A stretch of 64,000 nucleotides of DNA from Moduliflexus sp964602655 (GCA_964602655.1 CAZRSF010000027.1:5306-69305), one strand, 5' to 3'; counted from the first letter of the stretch, positions 16,777 through 25,975 are shown. Translations and numbers: made by a program. The notes: generated from the sequence alone by a model not told the origin.

Positions 16777-17763
16777 ATGAAAATACGGCTGAATCAACGC
16801 AATATTCCGATTCTCGCCACCTTTGCCGTGTTTGTGCTGATTTACATTATCGGCTCGTTGATGTATCGGAATTTCTTTTCCTTGCGCGTATTTGTCAATT
16901 TGCTGATTGATAATGCCTTTGTCGGCGTCATCGCGGTGGGCATGACCTTTGTGATTATTTCTGGCGGGATCGACCTGTCAGTCGGCTCGCTTGTTGCCTT
17001 CACCGGAGTGTTGACCGCCAAATTGGTGACCGTCTATCACGTCCATCCATTAATCGTGATTCTGTTAGCGTTATTGATTGGGGCGAGCATGGGCTTTACG
17101 ATGGGAAGCCTGATTCATCACTTCGCGCTCCCGCCATTTTTGGTGACGCTGGTTGGGATGTTTTTAATGCGAGGATTATCGTTCCAATTAACACTCAGTT
17201 CGATTGCCATTCAGGATAATCCGTTTCTGTTCAAGCTGACCTCAATCGGCATTCCGCTCGCCAAGCGCGTCAAACTCCCGCTTGGCACGGCGATTGTCTT
17301 TTTAGCGATTGTGGCGATTGGCATCTATATTTCCCATTACACCAAATTCGGGCGCAATGTCTATGCTATCGGCGGCAACGAGCAGTCGGCGATTTTGATG
17401 GGGTTGCCAGTCGGCAAAACAAAGGTGATGATTTACACATTCAATAGCACCTTATGCGCACTTGGCGGAGTGGTCTATACGCTCTATACATTGTCAGGCT
17501 ATCCATTAGCGTGCATGGGCTTGGAAATGGATGCGATTGCGGCGGTCGTCATCGGCGGCACGCTGCTCTCCGGCGGCGCAGGCTATATCGAGGGTACGCT
17601 GCTCGGTGTGCTGATTTTGGGCTTGATTCAGACGTTTATCACCTTCCAGGGCACATTAAGTTCCTGGTGGACAAAAATCGTGATTGGGATTCTGCTGTTC
17701 ATCTTCATCCTACTGCAAACCTACATCACCAAAACGTCGGCTCTCTCGGCGCGAAAAGCGTAA
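16777..17763 (+). CDS. yjfF: Sugar ABC transporter permease
   Basis: 328 residues from ATG 16777. The ATG at 16768 is rejected because the ribosome site GAGAGAGG (16760-16767) abuts it, whereas 16777 has normal spacing. It has multiple membrane segments with SGGIDLSVGSLVAF, YAIGGNEQSAILMGLPV and EMDAIAAVVIGGTLLSGG. It is the second permease of the importer, as in the E. coli order ytfQ-ytfR-ytfT-yjfF. The 65 bases separating it from ytfT contain a degraded copy of the CCTCACAGG palindrome family. Confidence 0.92.
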   Translation: MKIRLNQRNIPILATFAVFVLIYIIGSLMYRNFFSLRVFVNLLIDNAFVGVIAVGMTFVIISGGIDLSVGSLVAFTGVLTAKLVTVYHVHPLIVILLALLIGASMGFTMGSLIHHFALPPFLVTLVGMFLMRGLSFQLTLSSIAIQDNPFLFKLTSIGIPLAKRVKLPLGTAIVFLAIVAIGIYISHYTKFGRNVYAIGGNEQSAILMGLPVGKTKVMIYTFNSTLCALGGVVYTLYTLSGYPLACMGLEMDAIAAVVIGGTLLSGGAGYIEGTLLGVLILGLIQTFITFQGTLSSWWTKIVIGILLFIFILLQTYITKTSALSARKA

Positions 17764-17774
17764 GCGCCAGCATC

Positions 17775-17806
17775 ACCCTGCCAGGATTCGAAACCCTGGC
17801 AGGATT
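17775..17806. repeat. Palindromic repeat, AACCCTGCCAGGGTTT family (diverged copy)
   Basis: A diverged copy just after the yjfF stop: ACCCTGCCAGGATTCG followed by AAACCCTGGCAGGATT. Confidence 0.75.
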
Positions 17807-17911
17807 CATCGGCAAATCACAAAGAGTTTCCTTTGATTTTACATCGTTGAAAGCCTCCTGTTTATAGGCAAATCACCGAAACCATTTCTCCTAAAAAAAT
17901 CCTCGCAAGTG

Positions 17912-17933
17912 TTTATGTTATCGTTCACATAAA
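17912..17933 (+). promoter_or_regulatory. Palindromic operator candidate upstream of rhaA
   Basis: TTTATGTTATC / GTTCACATAAA is an imperfect palindrome centred on CG, the style of LacI-family operators. It ends 5 bases before the -35 element of the rhaA promoter. Confidence 0.5.
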
Positions 17934-17938
17934 ATTTC

Positions 17939-17967
17939 TTGACAGAAATAACCGACTTTCCGATATT
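17939..17967 (+). promoter_or_regulatory. Sigma-70 promoter of rhaA
   Basis: TTGACA (17939-17944), a 17-base spacer and GATATT (17962-17967). It lies 65 bases upstream of the start codon. Confidence 0.6.
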
Positions 17968-18032
17968 CCTTTTCAGAAAAGATTCCATGTTGTAAGAGTC
18001 GGCTATCATCATCTATTTTCTGGAGGACATTT

Positions 18033-19307
18033 ATGGGCGCAAATACCACACAACAGATTGACGCAAGATATGCGTCGGCGAAAGAACAGTATGCAGCGTT
18101 GGGAGTGGATACCGACGCCGCGCTCGCCGCATTAAAAACCATTCCGGTGTCGCTGCATTGCTGGCAGGGGGATGATGTCGGCGGATTCGAACGCCCGGCG
18201 GCCACGCTGAGCGGCGGCGGCATTCAGGCCACCGGCAATTATCCTGGTAAAGCCCGCAGCGCCGACGAATTACGCGCTGACCTCGATTTAGCGCTGCGCC
18301 TGATTCCCGGAACGCATCGTCTGAATCTCCATGCGATTTATGGCGATTTCGGCGGAAAATTCGTTGATCGCAATGCCATTCTGCCAGAACATTTCGCGCA
18401 GTGGATTGACTGGGCGAAAGCCAAAAGAATAGGTATAGATTTTAACCCGACCTATTTTTCACATCCGAACGCCGAAGACGGCCTGACCTTAAGCCATTCA
18501 GACCCGGCGATCCGCCAATTCTGGATCGAACATGGCATCGCCTGCCGCAAAATCGGCGAAGCATTCGGCAAAGCGCTCGGCACGCCCTGTGTGATGAATA
18601 TCTGGATTCCCGACGGCTCGAAAGACATTCCGGTTGACCGCAAAGCGCCGCGCGAACGGCTGCTTGCCGCGCTCGACGCGATTCTTGCCGAAAAAATAGA
18701 CCGCCGCTATCTGCTTGACGCTGTCGAATGCAAATTATTTGGTATCGGTTCGGAATCGTATGTGGTCGGGTCGCACGAATTTTACATGGGCTACGCCGTC
18801 AGCCGCCAACTGCTGCTCTGCCTCGACGCCGGACATTTTCATCCGACCGAAGTTATTTCCGACAAGCTCTCGTCCGTGCTGGCCTTTGTGCCGGAAGTGC
18901 TGCTGCATGTCAGCCGCGGCGTTCGCTGGGATAGTGATCATGTCGTGACGCTGACCGACGAATTACAGGCCATCGCGCAGGAAATCATTCGTGGCGGGTA
19001 TCAGCGCCGCGTCCATATCGGCCTCGATTTCTTCGACGCCAGCATCAACCGCGTCGCCGCCTGGGTGATCGGCACGCGCAACATGATCAAAGCCCTGCTC
19101 CTTGCGCTGCTTGAGCCGATTCAGACGTTGAGAAACAGCGAGCAGAACGGCGATTTCACCGCCCGCCTCGCCTGGCTGGAAGAAACGAAAACCCTGCCAG
19201 TCGGCGCGGTGTGGGATTATTACTGCCAGCAGCAGAACACGCCGGTCGGCGCGGCCTGGCTCGATAGTGTCAAAACATACGAACGCGACGTGTTGTCGAA
19301 ACGATAA
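18033..19307 (+). CDS. rhaA: L-rhamnose isomerase
   Basis: 424 residues, collinear with E. coli RhaA (419). HCWQGDDVGGFE, QATGNYPGKARSADELRADLD, LNLHAIYGDFGG, CLDAGHFHPTEVISDK, RWDSDHVV and HIGLDFFDASINRVAAWVIGTRN are all conserved, including the metal-binding Glu/Asp/His residues of this TIM-barrel enzyme. It converts L-rhamnose to L-rhamnulose in the cytoplasm. GGAGG lies seven bases before ATG 18033. The downstream aldolase gene fits the same pathway; a rhamnulokinase is not in the window. Confidence 0.95.
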   Translation: MGANTTQQIDARYASAKEQYAALGVDTDAALAALKTIPVSLHCWQGDDVGGFERPAATLSGGGIQATGNYPGKARSADELRADLDLALRLIPGTHRLNLHAIYGDFGGKFVDRNAILPEHFAQWIDWAKAKRIGIDFNPTYFSHPNAEDGLTLSHSDPAIRQFWIEHGIACRKIGEAFGKALGTPCVMNIWIPDGSKDIPVDRKAPRERLLAALDAILAEKIDRRYLLDAVECKLFGIGSESYVVGSHEFYMGYAVSRQLLLCLDAGHFHPTEVISDKLSSVLAFVPEVLLHVSRGVRWDSDHVVTLTDELQAIAQEIIRGGYQRRVHIGLDFFDASINRVAAWVIGTRNMIKALLLALLEPIQTLRNSEQNGDFTARLAWLEETKTLPVGAVWDYYCQQQNTPVGAAWLDSVKTYERDVLSKR

Positions 19308-19317
19308 ACCAAATTTG

Positions 19318-19345
19318 GTAGGGGCGTTCAATTGAACGCCCCTAC
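19318..19345. repeat. Perfect 28-bp palindrome, GTAGGGGCGTTCAA family
   Basis: GTAGGGGCGTTCAA and its exact complement with no loop, 10 bases after the rhaA stop. Confidence 0.85.
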
Positions 19346-19363
19346 GCGGCAACATACTACGAG

Positions 19364-19396
19364 AACCCTGCCAGGGTTTCAAACCCTGGCAGGGTT
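19364..19396. repeat. Palindromic repeat, AACCCTGCCAGGGTTT family
   Basis: A perfect 16-bp inverted repeat around one central C, between rhaA and the aldolase gene. Confidence 0.9.
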
Positions 19397-19470
19397 GAGT
19401 TCAACAACATTTCAATGCGAATCATGCGAAATTCCCTATATTTCGTATGGCGCGTGGTTGATAAAATATT

Positions 19471-20229
19471 ATGCAAGACCACTTACGATCAGTTGTTTCG
19501 ATGTCCAATCTTCTCGGCTCCGACGCCTACGACTGCGCGATTCTCGGAGAAGGGAACACATCGGTCAAAGTTGACCATGACACGTTTTTCGTGAAAGCGT
19601 CAGGCACGCAGCTTGGCACGATTGACGCGAACGGGTTCGTGAAAGTCCGCTTTTCAACGATTTTCGAGGCGTTATCGCGCAAAATGTTGTCGGATGCCGA
19701 AGTCAAAGACGTGCTGCTGAACGCGACCCTTGACAATCCGAATAAAAAAATGCCGTCGGTCGAAACGTTTCTCCATGCCATTCTGCTGTCATTAGACGGC
19801 ATCAATTACGCCGGACACACCCACCCCACCGCGATCAACAGCATTCTCTGCTCGAAAAAAGCGGAAGAGGCGTATAGCGGCAATCTGTTTCCGGATCAAA
19901 TCGTCGTGCTCGGCACGGCGCCGCTGTTCATTCCGTACACCGATCCCGGCCTTGTGCTGGCCAAACTGCTGCAAGAGAAATTAACGGCCTACATCGCGCA
20001 ATATGGCCGGACGCCGAAAGCGATTTACATGCAGAATCACGGCTTCATCGCGATTGGCGCGAGCGATAAAGATGTGTTGAATATTACGCAGATGGCCGTC
20101 AAAACCGCCCGAATTCTGATCGGCGCGTACACGCTCGGCGGCCCGAACTTCTTCTCCTCCGACAACACGCAGCGCATCGAAACCCGCCCCGACGAACATT
20201 ATCGCCGCCAACAACTTGCCGATAAATAA
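19471..20229 (+). CDS. Class II aldolase/adducin family protein, possible rhamnulose-1-phosphate aldolase
   Basis: 252 residues. The class II aldolase fold is shown by GEGNTSVKVDHDTFFVKASG (phosphate-binding), Zn ligand region GHTHPTA, and the second metal site MQNHGFIAIG. Such enzymes cleave sugar phosphates to dihydroxyacetone phosphate and an aldehyde. Its position 163 bases after rhaA supports rhamnulose-1-phosphate or a related ketose phosphate as substrate, but motifs alone do not separate it from fuculose or ribulose phosphate aldolases. No strong ribosome site precedes ATG 19471; ATG 19501 is an alternative. Confidence 0.85.
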   Translation: MQDHLRSVVSMSNLLGSDAYDCAILGEGNTSVKVDHDTFFVKASGTQLGTIDANGFVKVRFSTIFEALSRKMLSDAEVKDVLLNATLDNPNKKMPSVETFLHAILLSLDGINYAGHTHPTAINSILCSKKAEEAYSGNLFPDQIVVLGTAPLFIPYTDPGLVLAKLLQEKLTAYIAQYGRTPKAIYMQNHGFIAIGASDKDVLNITQMAVKTARILIGAYTLGGPNFFSSDNTQRIETRPDEHYRRQQLADK

Positions 20230-20236
20230 GCCGTTG

Positions 20237-20269
20237 ACACCTCACAGGTTTTAAAAACCTGTGAGGTGT
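20237..20269 (+). terminator. Palindromic repeat (CCTCACAGG family) acting as terminator
   Basis: 16-bp perfect arms (ACACCTCACAGGTTTT and complement) around one base, followed by TTTAATTTTT, just after the aldolase stop. Confidence 0.75.
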
Positions 20270-20356
20270 TTTAATTTTTGACAGCGCATGTCTAAAAAGT
20301 AGATCGTTCGCCTCTTTGTTGATACCGCGTTCAATCAACCATAGCAGGAGGAAAAT

Positions 20357-21283
20357 ATGCGCGACGTTCGATTTCGTGGAATCATTTCATGGCTGTTCGA
20401 AGGCGTTTTTGTGTTGTTGTTGTTCATTCTTCTGATCGGCGGGCTGTTTGTGTTGAATGGGCGTGTGCTGGCGCATCGCGAGACGCCAGTCAGCGGATGC
20501 GCCGGGAAACCGGCGGCGGCGAACGCTCCTGACAATGTGACTGAAATCAAATTGTTTGCGCTGAACATGGCGAAAGGCTTTGTGCAACGCGGCAATTTTT
20601 CGTTTCAGAAGCCGGAAGTCGTGCAAGAACGGATGCTGCAAATTGCCGAATTGATCCGGCAAGAACAGCCTGACATTGCGTTTCTGTCTGAAGCGATCTT
20701 CGAGTGCGCCCCCTGCCCGGTGAATCAGGTGACGACCATCGCGGAACAGACGGACTTGTCCTACTGGCTCTTTGGCGAAAATTACAACGTTGGCCTGCCG
20801 TTTTATCGGTTAAGCGGCGGCAATGCGATTCTCTCGCGCTGGCCGCTGACGCCGGTCGCCAATATTTCGCTGGCGGGGCGCAAGCCGTTTTATGTGACGA
20901 AAAACAATCGGCGAATGCTTTTCGGCCAGATACGGTTGAATCAGCAGGATATTTTGCTTGGCGCAGTGCATAACGATTCCTATTCGCTGCGTAACAATCT
21001 TGCGCAAACACAGCAGATTCTTGAATTTCTTCACAAACGATCTGCATTTCTCGGCGGCGATTTTAATGCGCAGCCGCACGAACCGCCGATGCAATTCCTC
21101 GCCGCAAGCGGCCAGTTCAGTGGCGCGTTCGAAGGCGCGCTCACCTTTCCGGCAAAAAATCCGCAACAAAAAATTGACTTTCTTCTCGCGCCGTCAGATT
21201 GGGAATGTATCGAATATCGAACGATTCCATCGTCCGTATCGGATCATTTGCCGATCATTTCCGTCTTTCGGAAAAAAACCTGA
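20357..21283 (+). CDS. Membrane-anchored endonuclease/exonuclease/phosphatase family protein
   Basis: 308 residues with an N-terminal membrane segment (about 14-36) and an extracytoplasmic catalytic domain. EEP motifs: FLSEAI (metal Glu), LGGDFNAQP (Asp-x-Asn) and SDHLPI (terminal Asp-His). It would hydrolyse a phosphodiester or phosphomonoester outside the cytoplasm; sphingomyelinase-like, nuclease and phosphatase activities cannot be told apart. AGGAGG lies seven bases before ATG 20357. It stands alone between terminator-like palindromes. Confidence 0.85.
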   Translation: MRDVRFRGIISWLFEGVFVLLLFILLIGGLFVLNGRVLAHRETPVSGCAGKPAAANAPDNVTEIKLFALNMAKGFVQRGNFSFQKPEVVQERMLQIAELIRQEQPDIAFLSEAIFECAPCPVNQVTTIAEQTDLSYWLFGENYNVGLPFYRLSGGNAILSRWPLTPVANISLAGRKPFYVTKNNRRMLFGQIRLNQQDILLGAVHNDSYSLRNNLAQTQQILEFLHKRSAFLGGDFNAQPHEPPMQFLAASGQFSGAFEGALTFPAKNPQQKIDFLLAPSDWECIEYRTIPSSVSDHLPIISVFRKKT

Positions 21284-21284
21284 A

Positions 21285-21344
21285 GGAGTGCCAAAGCTTG
21301 CTTTGGCGATTCGATTGGCAGGCCAAAGCAAGCTTTGGCACTCC
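21285..21344. repeat. Compound palindrome, GGAGTGCCAAAGC family
   Basis: 23-base arms (21285-21307 and 21322-21344) are perfect complements, and each arm also folds on itself (GCCAAAGC-TT-GCTTTGGC). The repeat can therefore form one long hairpin or a cruciform of two small ones. Confidence 0.9.
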
Positions 21345-21372
21345 TGAATGCGTATTCAAGGCGACGATTGTC

Positions 21373-23547
21373 ATGAAAACGACTCCTCGCTGGCCGGGCA
21401 AGCCGTTTCCGCTCGGCGCAACCTTCGATGGCGGCGGCGTGAATTTCGCGCTCTTTTCCGAACATGCGTCCGGCGTCGAACTCTGCCTGTTCGACGAGGA
21501 TTCCGGCAGCGCCGAACTTGCCCGCATTCCGCTGACCGAGCGCACGAATCATGTCTGGCATGGCTACATTCCGCGCCTGCGGCCTGGACAGCGTTACGGC
21601 TACCGCGTTTATGGCGCATACAGCCCGGAGATGGGGCATCGCTTCAATCCGGCGAAACTGCTGCTTGATCCGTATGCCAAAGCGATTGCCGGTCACATCA
21701 AGTGGCATGACGCCGTCTTCGGCTACACCATCGGCGCTCCCGACGGCGACCTGACGCAAGACGACCGCGACAGCGCGGCCTACATGCCGAAAGCGGTGGT
21801 GGTGGACGGCTGGTTCGACTGGGGCAGCGACTGCCCGCCGAAGGTTCCGTTTCACCATACGATTATTTATGAACTGCACGTCAAAGGTCAGACCATCCGC
21901 CATCCTTCCATTCCGGCGCATCTGCGCGGCACGTATGCCGGGCTGTGTCATCCGGCGATTGTCCGCTACCTCAAATCGTTAGGTATTACCGCCGTCGAAT
22001 TGATGCCGGTGCAGAGCTTTGTGTCCGACCGCCTTCTTGAAGAACGCGGCCTGCGTAATTACTGGGGCTACAACTCTATCGGGTTTTTCGCGCCGGATTC
22101 CCGCTATGCCAGCGCAAAAGAGCCGGAAAAGCAGGTTGTGGAATTCAAGCGAATGGTCAAAACGCTGCACCGCGCCGGAATCGAAGTGATTCTCGATGTC
22201 GTCTATAATCACACCGCCGAAGGGAATCATTGCGGCCCCACGCTCAGCTTTCGCGGCATAGACAACGCCGCGTACTACCGCCTTGTCCACGACCAGCGCC
22301 GCTATTACATGGATTACACCGGCACGGGCAACACGCTGAACATGATGTCCCCTGCCGTGCTGCGCCTGATTATGGACAGTCTGCGCTACTGGATTCAAGA
22401 GATGCATGTGGACGGCTTCCGGTTCGACCTCGCGTCGGCATTAGCGCGGGAACTTCATGCGGTTGACCGGCTTGGCGCGTTTTTCGACATTATTCATCAA
22501 GACCCGGTCATTTCGCAGGTGAAGCTGATCGCCGAACCCTGGGACATCGGCGATGGCGGCTATCAGGTCGGCAATTTCCCGCCGGGCTGGGCGGAATGGA
22601 ACGGCAAATATCGCGATGCCGCGCGAGACTACTGGCGCGGCGCGGAACAGATGCTCTCCGATTTTGCATATCGGTTTACCGGCAGTTCGGACTTATATCA
22701 AAACGACGGACGCCACCCCACCGCCAGCATCAATTTTATTACCGCGCACGACGGCTTTACGCTCCGCGATCTTGTCTCGTATCATGATAAACGGAACGAA
22801 GCGAACGGCGAAGGCAATCGCGACGGGGAAAGCCATAATCGCTCCTGGAATTGCGGCGCAGAAGGCGACACTGACGATCCGCGTGTGTGTGCGCTTCGCG
22901 CTAAACAGCAGCGGAATTTTTTCACAACGTTATTGTTGTCGCAAGGCGTGCCGATGCTGCTGGCAGGCGATGAAATAGGACGGACGCAGCGCGGCAACAA
23001 TAACGCTTATTGTCAAGATAGCGAACTGTCGTGGATAGATTGGGGCGCAATGGATGAAGCATTGCTGGAATGGGTACGCTTTCTGATTCGTTTTCGCAAA
23101 GATCATTCGACGTTTCGACGCAATGGCTGGTTTCAGGGGCAGCCGATTCATGGCGGCGATGTGAGCGACATTGGCTGGTTTACGCGCTACGGCAGCGAGA
23201 TGCAGGAGGCCGACTGGCGGCGCGGGGTGGTCGGCTCGCTCGGCGTCTTTTTAAATGGGCGCGGCATTCGCCATTCCGACGAAAAAGGGCGAATGGTCAA
23301 GGATCAGAGCTTTTACCTCATTTTTAATTCACATGATGAATCTATGATTTTCATTCTGCCGGACGAACGCTGGGGACGGCGCTGGCAGGTCGTCTTCGAT
23401 ACGCATCAGGCTGCGCCGCGCTTATCGCGGAAACGCCTGCACGCCGGACACGCGCTGATCGTCGAAGCGCGTTCCGTCACGCTGCTGCGGCAGATCGAGC
23501 CGAACAATTGGGGTGTCAAAGCCCTGCGTTGGCTGCGAAAGCAGTAG
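21373..23547 (+). CDS. glgX: Glycogen debranching enzyme
   Basis: 724 residues from ATG 21373; the longer frame starting at 21199 only reads through the upstream gene and the repeat. An N-terminal CBM48 starts WPGKPFPLGATFDGGGVNFALFSEHA. The GH13 barrel follows with EVILDVVYNHTAEG, catalytic Asp in VDGFRFDLAS, Glu in LIAEPWD and HD in FITAHDGFTL. This is the isoamylase type that hydrolyses alpha-1,6 branches of limit-dextrin-like glycogen. It works with phosphorylase; no other glycogen gene is in the window. Confidence 0.95.
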   Translation: MKTTPRWPGKPFPLGATFDGGGVNFALFSEHASGVELCLFDEDSGSAELARIPLTERTNHVWHGYIPRLRPGQRYGYRVYGAYSPEMGHRFNPAKLLLDPYAKAIAGHIKWHDAVFGYTIGAPDGDLTQDDRDSAAYMPKAVVVDGWFDWGSDCPPKVPFHHTIIYELHVKGQTIRHPSIPAHLRGTYAGLCHPAIVRYLKSLGITAVELMPVQSFVSDRLLEERGLRNYWGYNSIGFFAPDSRYASAKEPEKQVVEFKRMVKTLHRAGIEVILDVVYNHTAEGNHCGPTLSFRGIDNAAYYRLVHDQRRYYMDYTGTGNTLNMMSPAVLRLIMDSLRYWIQEMHVDGFRFDLASALARELHAVDRLGAFFDIIHQDPVISQVKLIAEPWDIGDGGYQVGNFPPGWAEWNGKYRDAARDYWRGAEQMLSDFAYRFTGSSDLYQNDGRHPTASINFITAHDGFTLRDLVSYHDKRNEANGEGNRDGESHNRSWNCGAEGDTDDPRVCALRAKQQRNFFTTLLLSQGVPMLLAGDEIGRTQRGNNNAYCQDSELSWIDWGAMDEALLEWVRFLIRFRKDHSTFRRNGWFQGQPIHGGDVSDIGWFTRYGSEMQEADWRRGVVGSLGVFLNGRGIRHSDEKGRMVKDQSFYLIFNSHDESMIFILPDERWGRRWQVVFDTHQAAPRLSRKRLHAGHALIVEARSVTLLRQIEPNNWGVKALRWLRKQ

Positions 23548-23562
23548 CGTTTTGTTACATAG

Positions 23563-23595
23563 AGTTGTCAGGCACATTGAAGACGTCTGACAACT
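23563..23595. repeat. Palindromic repeat, TTGTCAGACAC family (diverged copy)
   Basis: AGTTGTCAG and CTGACAACT form the outer arms, with a partly matched centre, between glgX and the dienelactone hydrolase gene. Confidence 0.75.
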
Positions 23596-23633
23596 ACCTG
23601 TCAAATCAACACATTCAGGAAAGGAGACACACG

Positions 23634-24491
23634 ATGGACTCAAAAGTTCTAGAATTGCAAGGCCAGTATGCACAGGGGAAACTCAGCCGCCGCGAATTTT
23701 TAGAAAAATCCAGCCTGCTTCTCGGCAGCGTCGCGGCCTTATCGCTCGTTTCCGCCATAGACGCTGCGCCTGCGAGCGCTGAAGTCGTTCCGGCGGACGA
23801 TGCGCGATTGCAGATTGAACGCATCACGTATCCCGGCGAGACTGGCGAGATTCGCGCCACGTTAGCGCGTCCGAAAGGGGATGCGAAATTGCCCGGCCTG
23901 ATTATCATTCATGAGAATCGCGGCCTGAACCCTCACATCGAAGATGTCGGCAGACGTTTCGCGGTAGAAGGGTTTTTGACGATTGCGCCGGATGCCCTCT
24001 CACCGCTTGGCGGCACGCCAAAAGACCAGGATGAAGCGCGAGAGATGATCGGAAAACTTGACGCGCCCGCAACTGTCAAAAATTACGTGGCGGCGGTAGA
24101 GTATTTGAAGACGCATCCGCTTTCGACCGGCAAAGTCGGCTGCATGGGCTTCTGCTGGGGCGGCGGCATGACGAATCAGGTGGCGGTTAATGTCGCCGAT
24201 CTTGACGCTGCCGTGCCGTTTTACGGAATGCAGCCCGCCGTTGAAGATGTCCCGAAGATCAAAGCCCCGTTGCTGCTGCATTACGCTGGTAACGACGAGC
24301 GCATCAACGCCGGCATCGCGGCCTATGAAGAGGCATTGAAAAAAGCGTCCATTCAGTACACGCTCTATATGTACGAAGGCGCGCAGCACGCATTTTTCAA
24401 CGACACGAACGCCGAGCGGTATAATAAGGAGGCCGCTCAATTAGCCTGGGAAAGGACGCTGGCATTTTTGAACGAAAAACTGAAAATGTGA
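23634..24491 (+). CDS. Dienelactone hydrolase family protein, Tat-exported
   Basis: 285 residues from ATG 23634 (AAAGGAGA upstream). An N-terminal twin-arginine signal is visible, with SRREFLEKS at about residues 19-27 followed by a hydrophobic stretch and cleavage near PASAEV. The alpha/beta-hydrolase domain has the DLH nucleophile elbow GFCWGGG (Cys), an acid in GNDERI and the catalytic His in GAQHAFF. The Cys-Asp-His triad is intact. It is probably periplasmic with an ester or lactone substrate that cannot be named from sequence. Confidence 0.9.
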   Translation: MDSKVLELQGQYAQGKLSRREFLEKSSLLLGSVAALSLVSAIDAAPASAEVVPADDARLQIERITYPGETGEIRATLARPKGDAKLPGLIIIHENRGLNPHIEDVGRRFAVEGFLTIAPDALSPLGGTPKDQDEAREMIGKLDAPATVKNYVAAVEYLKTHPLSTGKVGCMGFCWGGGMTNQVAVNVADLDAAVPFYGMQPAVEDVPKIKAPLLLHYAGNDERINAGIAAYEEALKKASIQYTLYMYEGAQHAFFNDTNAERYNKEAAQLAWERTLAFLNEKLKM

Positions 24492-24496
24492 GCGCC

Positions 24497-24531
24497 AAGC
24501 TGTCAGACACTTTCAAAGTGTCTGACAGCTT
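24497..24531. terminator. Palindromic repeat (TGTCAGACAC family) as terminator between convergent genes
   Basis: 17-bp perfect arms, AAGCTGTCAGACACTTT and complement, around one C, followed on the plus strand by ATTTTTTG. The stop codon of the minus-strand radical SAM gene lies in its last bases. Confidence 0.85.
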
Positions 24532-25789
24532 ATTTTTTGCCTAAGCAGCACTTCTTATATTTCAAGCCGCTGCCGCACGGACACGGATCGTTTCTCCCTG
24601 CTTTAAGAGTGTTTCCCACAACCGATTTTCGGGCGATTGACGGTTGTGGCTGCGTTTGCCGCCGCCATTCCGCCGCGACCGCCTGCACGAAGGGCTGGCA
24701 ATGATTGAAAAATCGCCGATAGCCTGCGCACAAATAATTCAAGCCCGGTTCACCATCTGGCGTCCGAATGAAGCGATTCTTCGGACATTCGCCATGACAC
24801 ATCGCCTTGACCTCGCAGCGCTGGCAGTAACGCGGTAAAACCGATTTCGCCTTCCCGAAAGTGATTTGCGCCTGGCTCTCGAGCATGTCAATCAACGGTG
24901 TCGTTTTGATGTTGCCAAGCAGATATTCTTGATTCACGTAATGGTCGCAGGAATACAGGTCGCCATTGCGCTCGATAACGGGAATATCGCCGCATGTCGG
25001 GCGGAAAATGCAGAGCGAATGCTCCTGCCCGAACGCGGTGCGAGCGGCTTCCTCGAAAATCTGCACTTTGATCTTGCCAATATCGTTCGCCTGCCACTCA
25101 TCGAAAATCCCGCAGAGAAACTCGCCGAATGCGTCTGCCGAAACACTGAGGGGACTGACGCCATCTTCTTCGTCTCGTTCTACAAGCGGCAAAAAGGTGA
25201 GATATGAGGCGTTGATTTCCTTGAAAAAACGATAGACTTCGATAGGATACTTGACATTCTGCGCATTCACCACGCAGAGAATATCGCAGGCGACGCCATG
25301 TTTTCGCAACAGGCGATAGCCCCGCAGCGCCTGGGCGTGTGTCGGCTGCTGCTGTTTCGTGACGCGGTGCGCGTCATGCAGTTCCGGCATTCCGTCAAGG
25401 CTCACCCCGACAACAAAACCTTCCGCCGCCAAAAAACGACACCATTCGTCATCCAACAATGTGCCGTTCGTCTGCATCCCGTTCAGAATGCGCCGGTTAC
25501 GCGGCTGATGCTTACGCTGAATCGCCACGATTTCGCGGAAATAGTCTAACCCCGCTAATGTCGGTTCGCCGCCATGCCAGGAAAAGCGAATCTCCACGCC
25601 GGGAAACGCCTCGATATGTTGAACGATATACGCTTCCAGAAGATCGGCGGGCATTCGCGCCGGATCGTCCTGCGCGTAGCGGCGTTCCGTCTTCAGGTAA
25701 TAACAATAACGGCAATCTAAATTACACGCCGCGCCAATCGGTTTGGCAAACACTTGGAATTCGCGAGAGGCTTTGACTATCATACTCAC
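24530..25789 (-). CDS. Radical SAM protein, anaerobic sulfatase maturase type, with C-terminal SEC-C motif
   Basis: 419 residues. The radical SAM cluster motif is CNLDCRYCYY (residues about 18-27), followed by SWHGGEPTLAGLDYF. A SPASM-type auxiliary cluster region holds FRPTCGDIPVIERNGDLYSCDHYV and RYCQRCEVKAMCHGECPKNRF. The end, GRNDPCPCGSGLKYKKCC, is a SEC-C zinc motif. Enzymes of this type oxidise an active-site Cys or Ser of sulfatases to formylglycine without oxygen; no sulfatase gene is in the window. The start is GTG 25789 or ATG 25783, with no clear ribosome site for either. Confidence 0.88.
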   Translation of the reverse strand: MSMIVKASREFQVFAKPIGAACNLDCRYCYYLKTERRYAQDDPARMPADLLEAYIVQHIEAFPGVEIRFSWHGGEPTLAGLDYFREIVAIQRKHQPRNRRILNGMQTNGTLLDDEWCRFLAAEGFVVGVSLDGMPELHDAHRVTKQQQPTHAQALRGYRLLRKHGVACDILCVVNAQNVKYPIEVYRFFKEINASYLTFLPLVERDEEDGVSPLSVSADAFGEFLCGIFDEWQANDIGKIKVQIFEEAARTAFGQEHSLCIFRPTCGDIPVIERNGDLYSCDHYVNQEYLLGNIKTTPLIDMLESQAQITFGKAKSVLPRYCQRCEVKAMCHGECPKNRFIRTPDGEPGLNYLCAGYRRFFNHCQPFVQAVAAEWRRQTQPQPSIARKSVVGNTLKAGRNDPCPCGSGLKYKKCCLGKK

Positions 25790-25975
25790 TCAGCATGGTG
25801 TGTCAAAATCATCAGCAATCGTGACCATACCCTTTGCGCTCCGAACTGACGGCAAGGGCGCATACACTGTTGCTGCATTGGCTTGGTTTTGAGGAAACGG
25901 AGAAAATCCCACACATCCATCAGCGTATCGAATGAAACCTGCTGAAGGTCTTGCATAATCTGCTGCTGTAATTAG
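25790..25975 (-). pseudogene. Remnant of a VapB/DUF2281-type antitoxin gene (frameshifted)
   Basis: One frame reads QQQIMQDLQQVSFDTLMD and then VWDFLRFLKTKP, like the N-terminus of small antitoxins such as the one at 43083-43343. Another frame of the same stretch reads SVRSAKGMVTIADDFDTPC and then stops at 25790-25792, like their C-terminus (SAKG...DDFD.PL). Joining the two needs one frameshift. No toxin gene follows; the radical SAM gene begins at once. Confidence 0.55.

Noticed and set aside
21199..21372. Longer glgX beginning inside the upstream gene
   Set aside because: It translates the end of the EEP gene in another frame and the compound palindrome; family similarity begins at the ATG at 21373.
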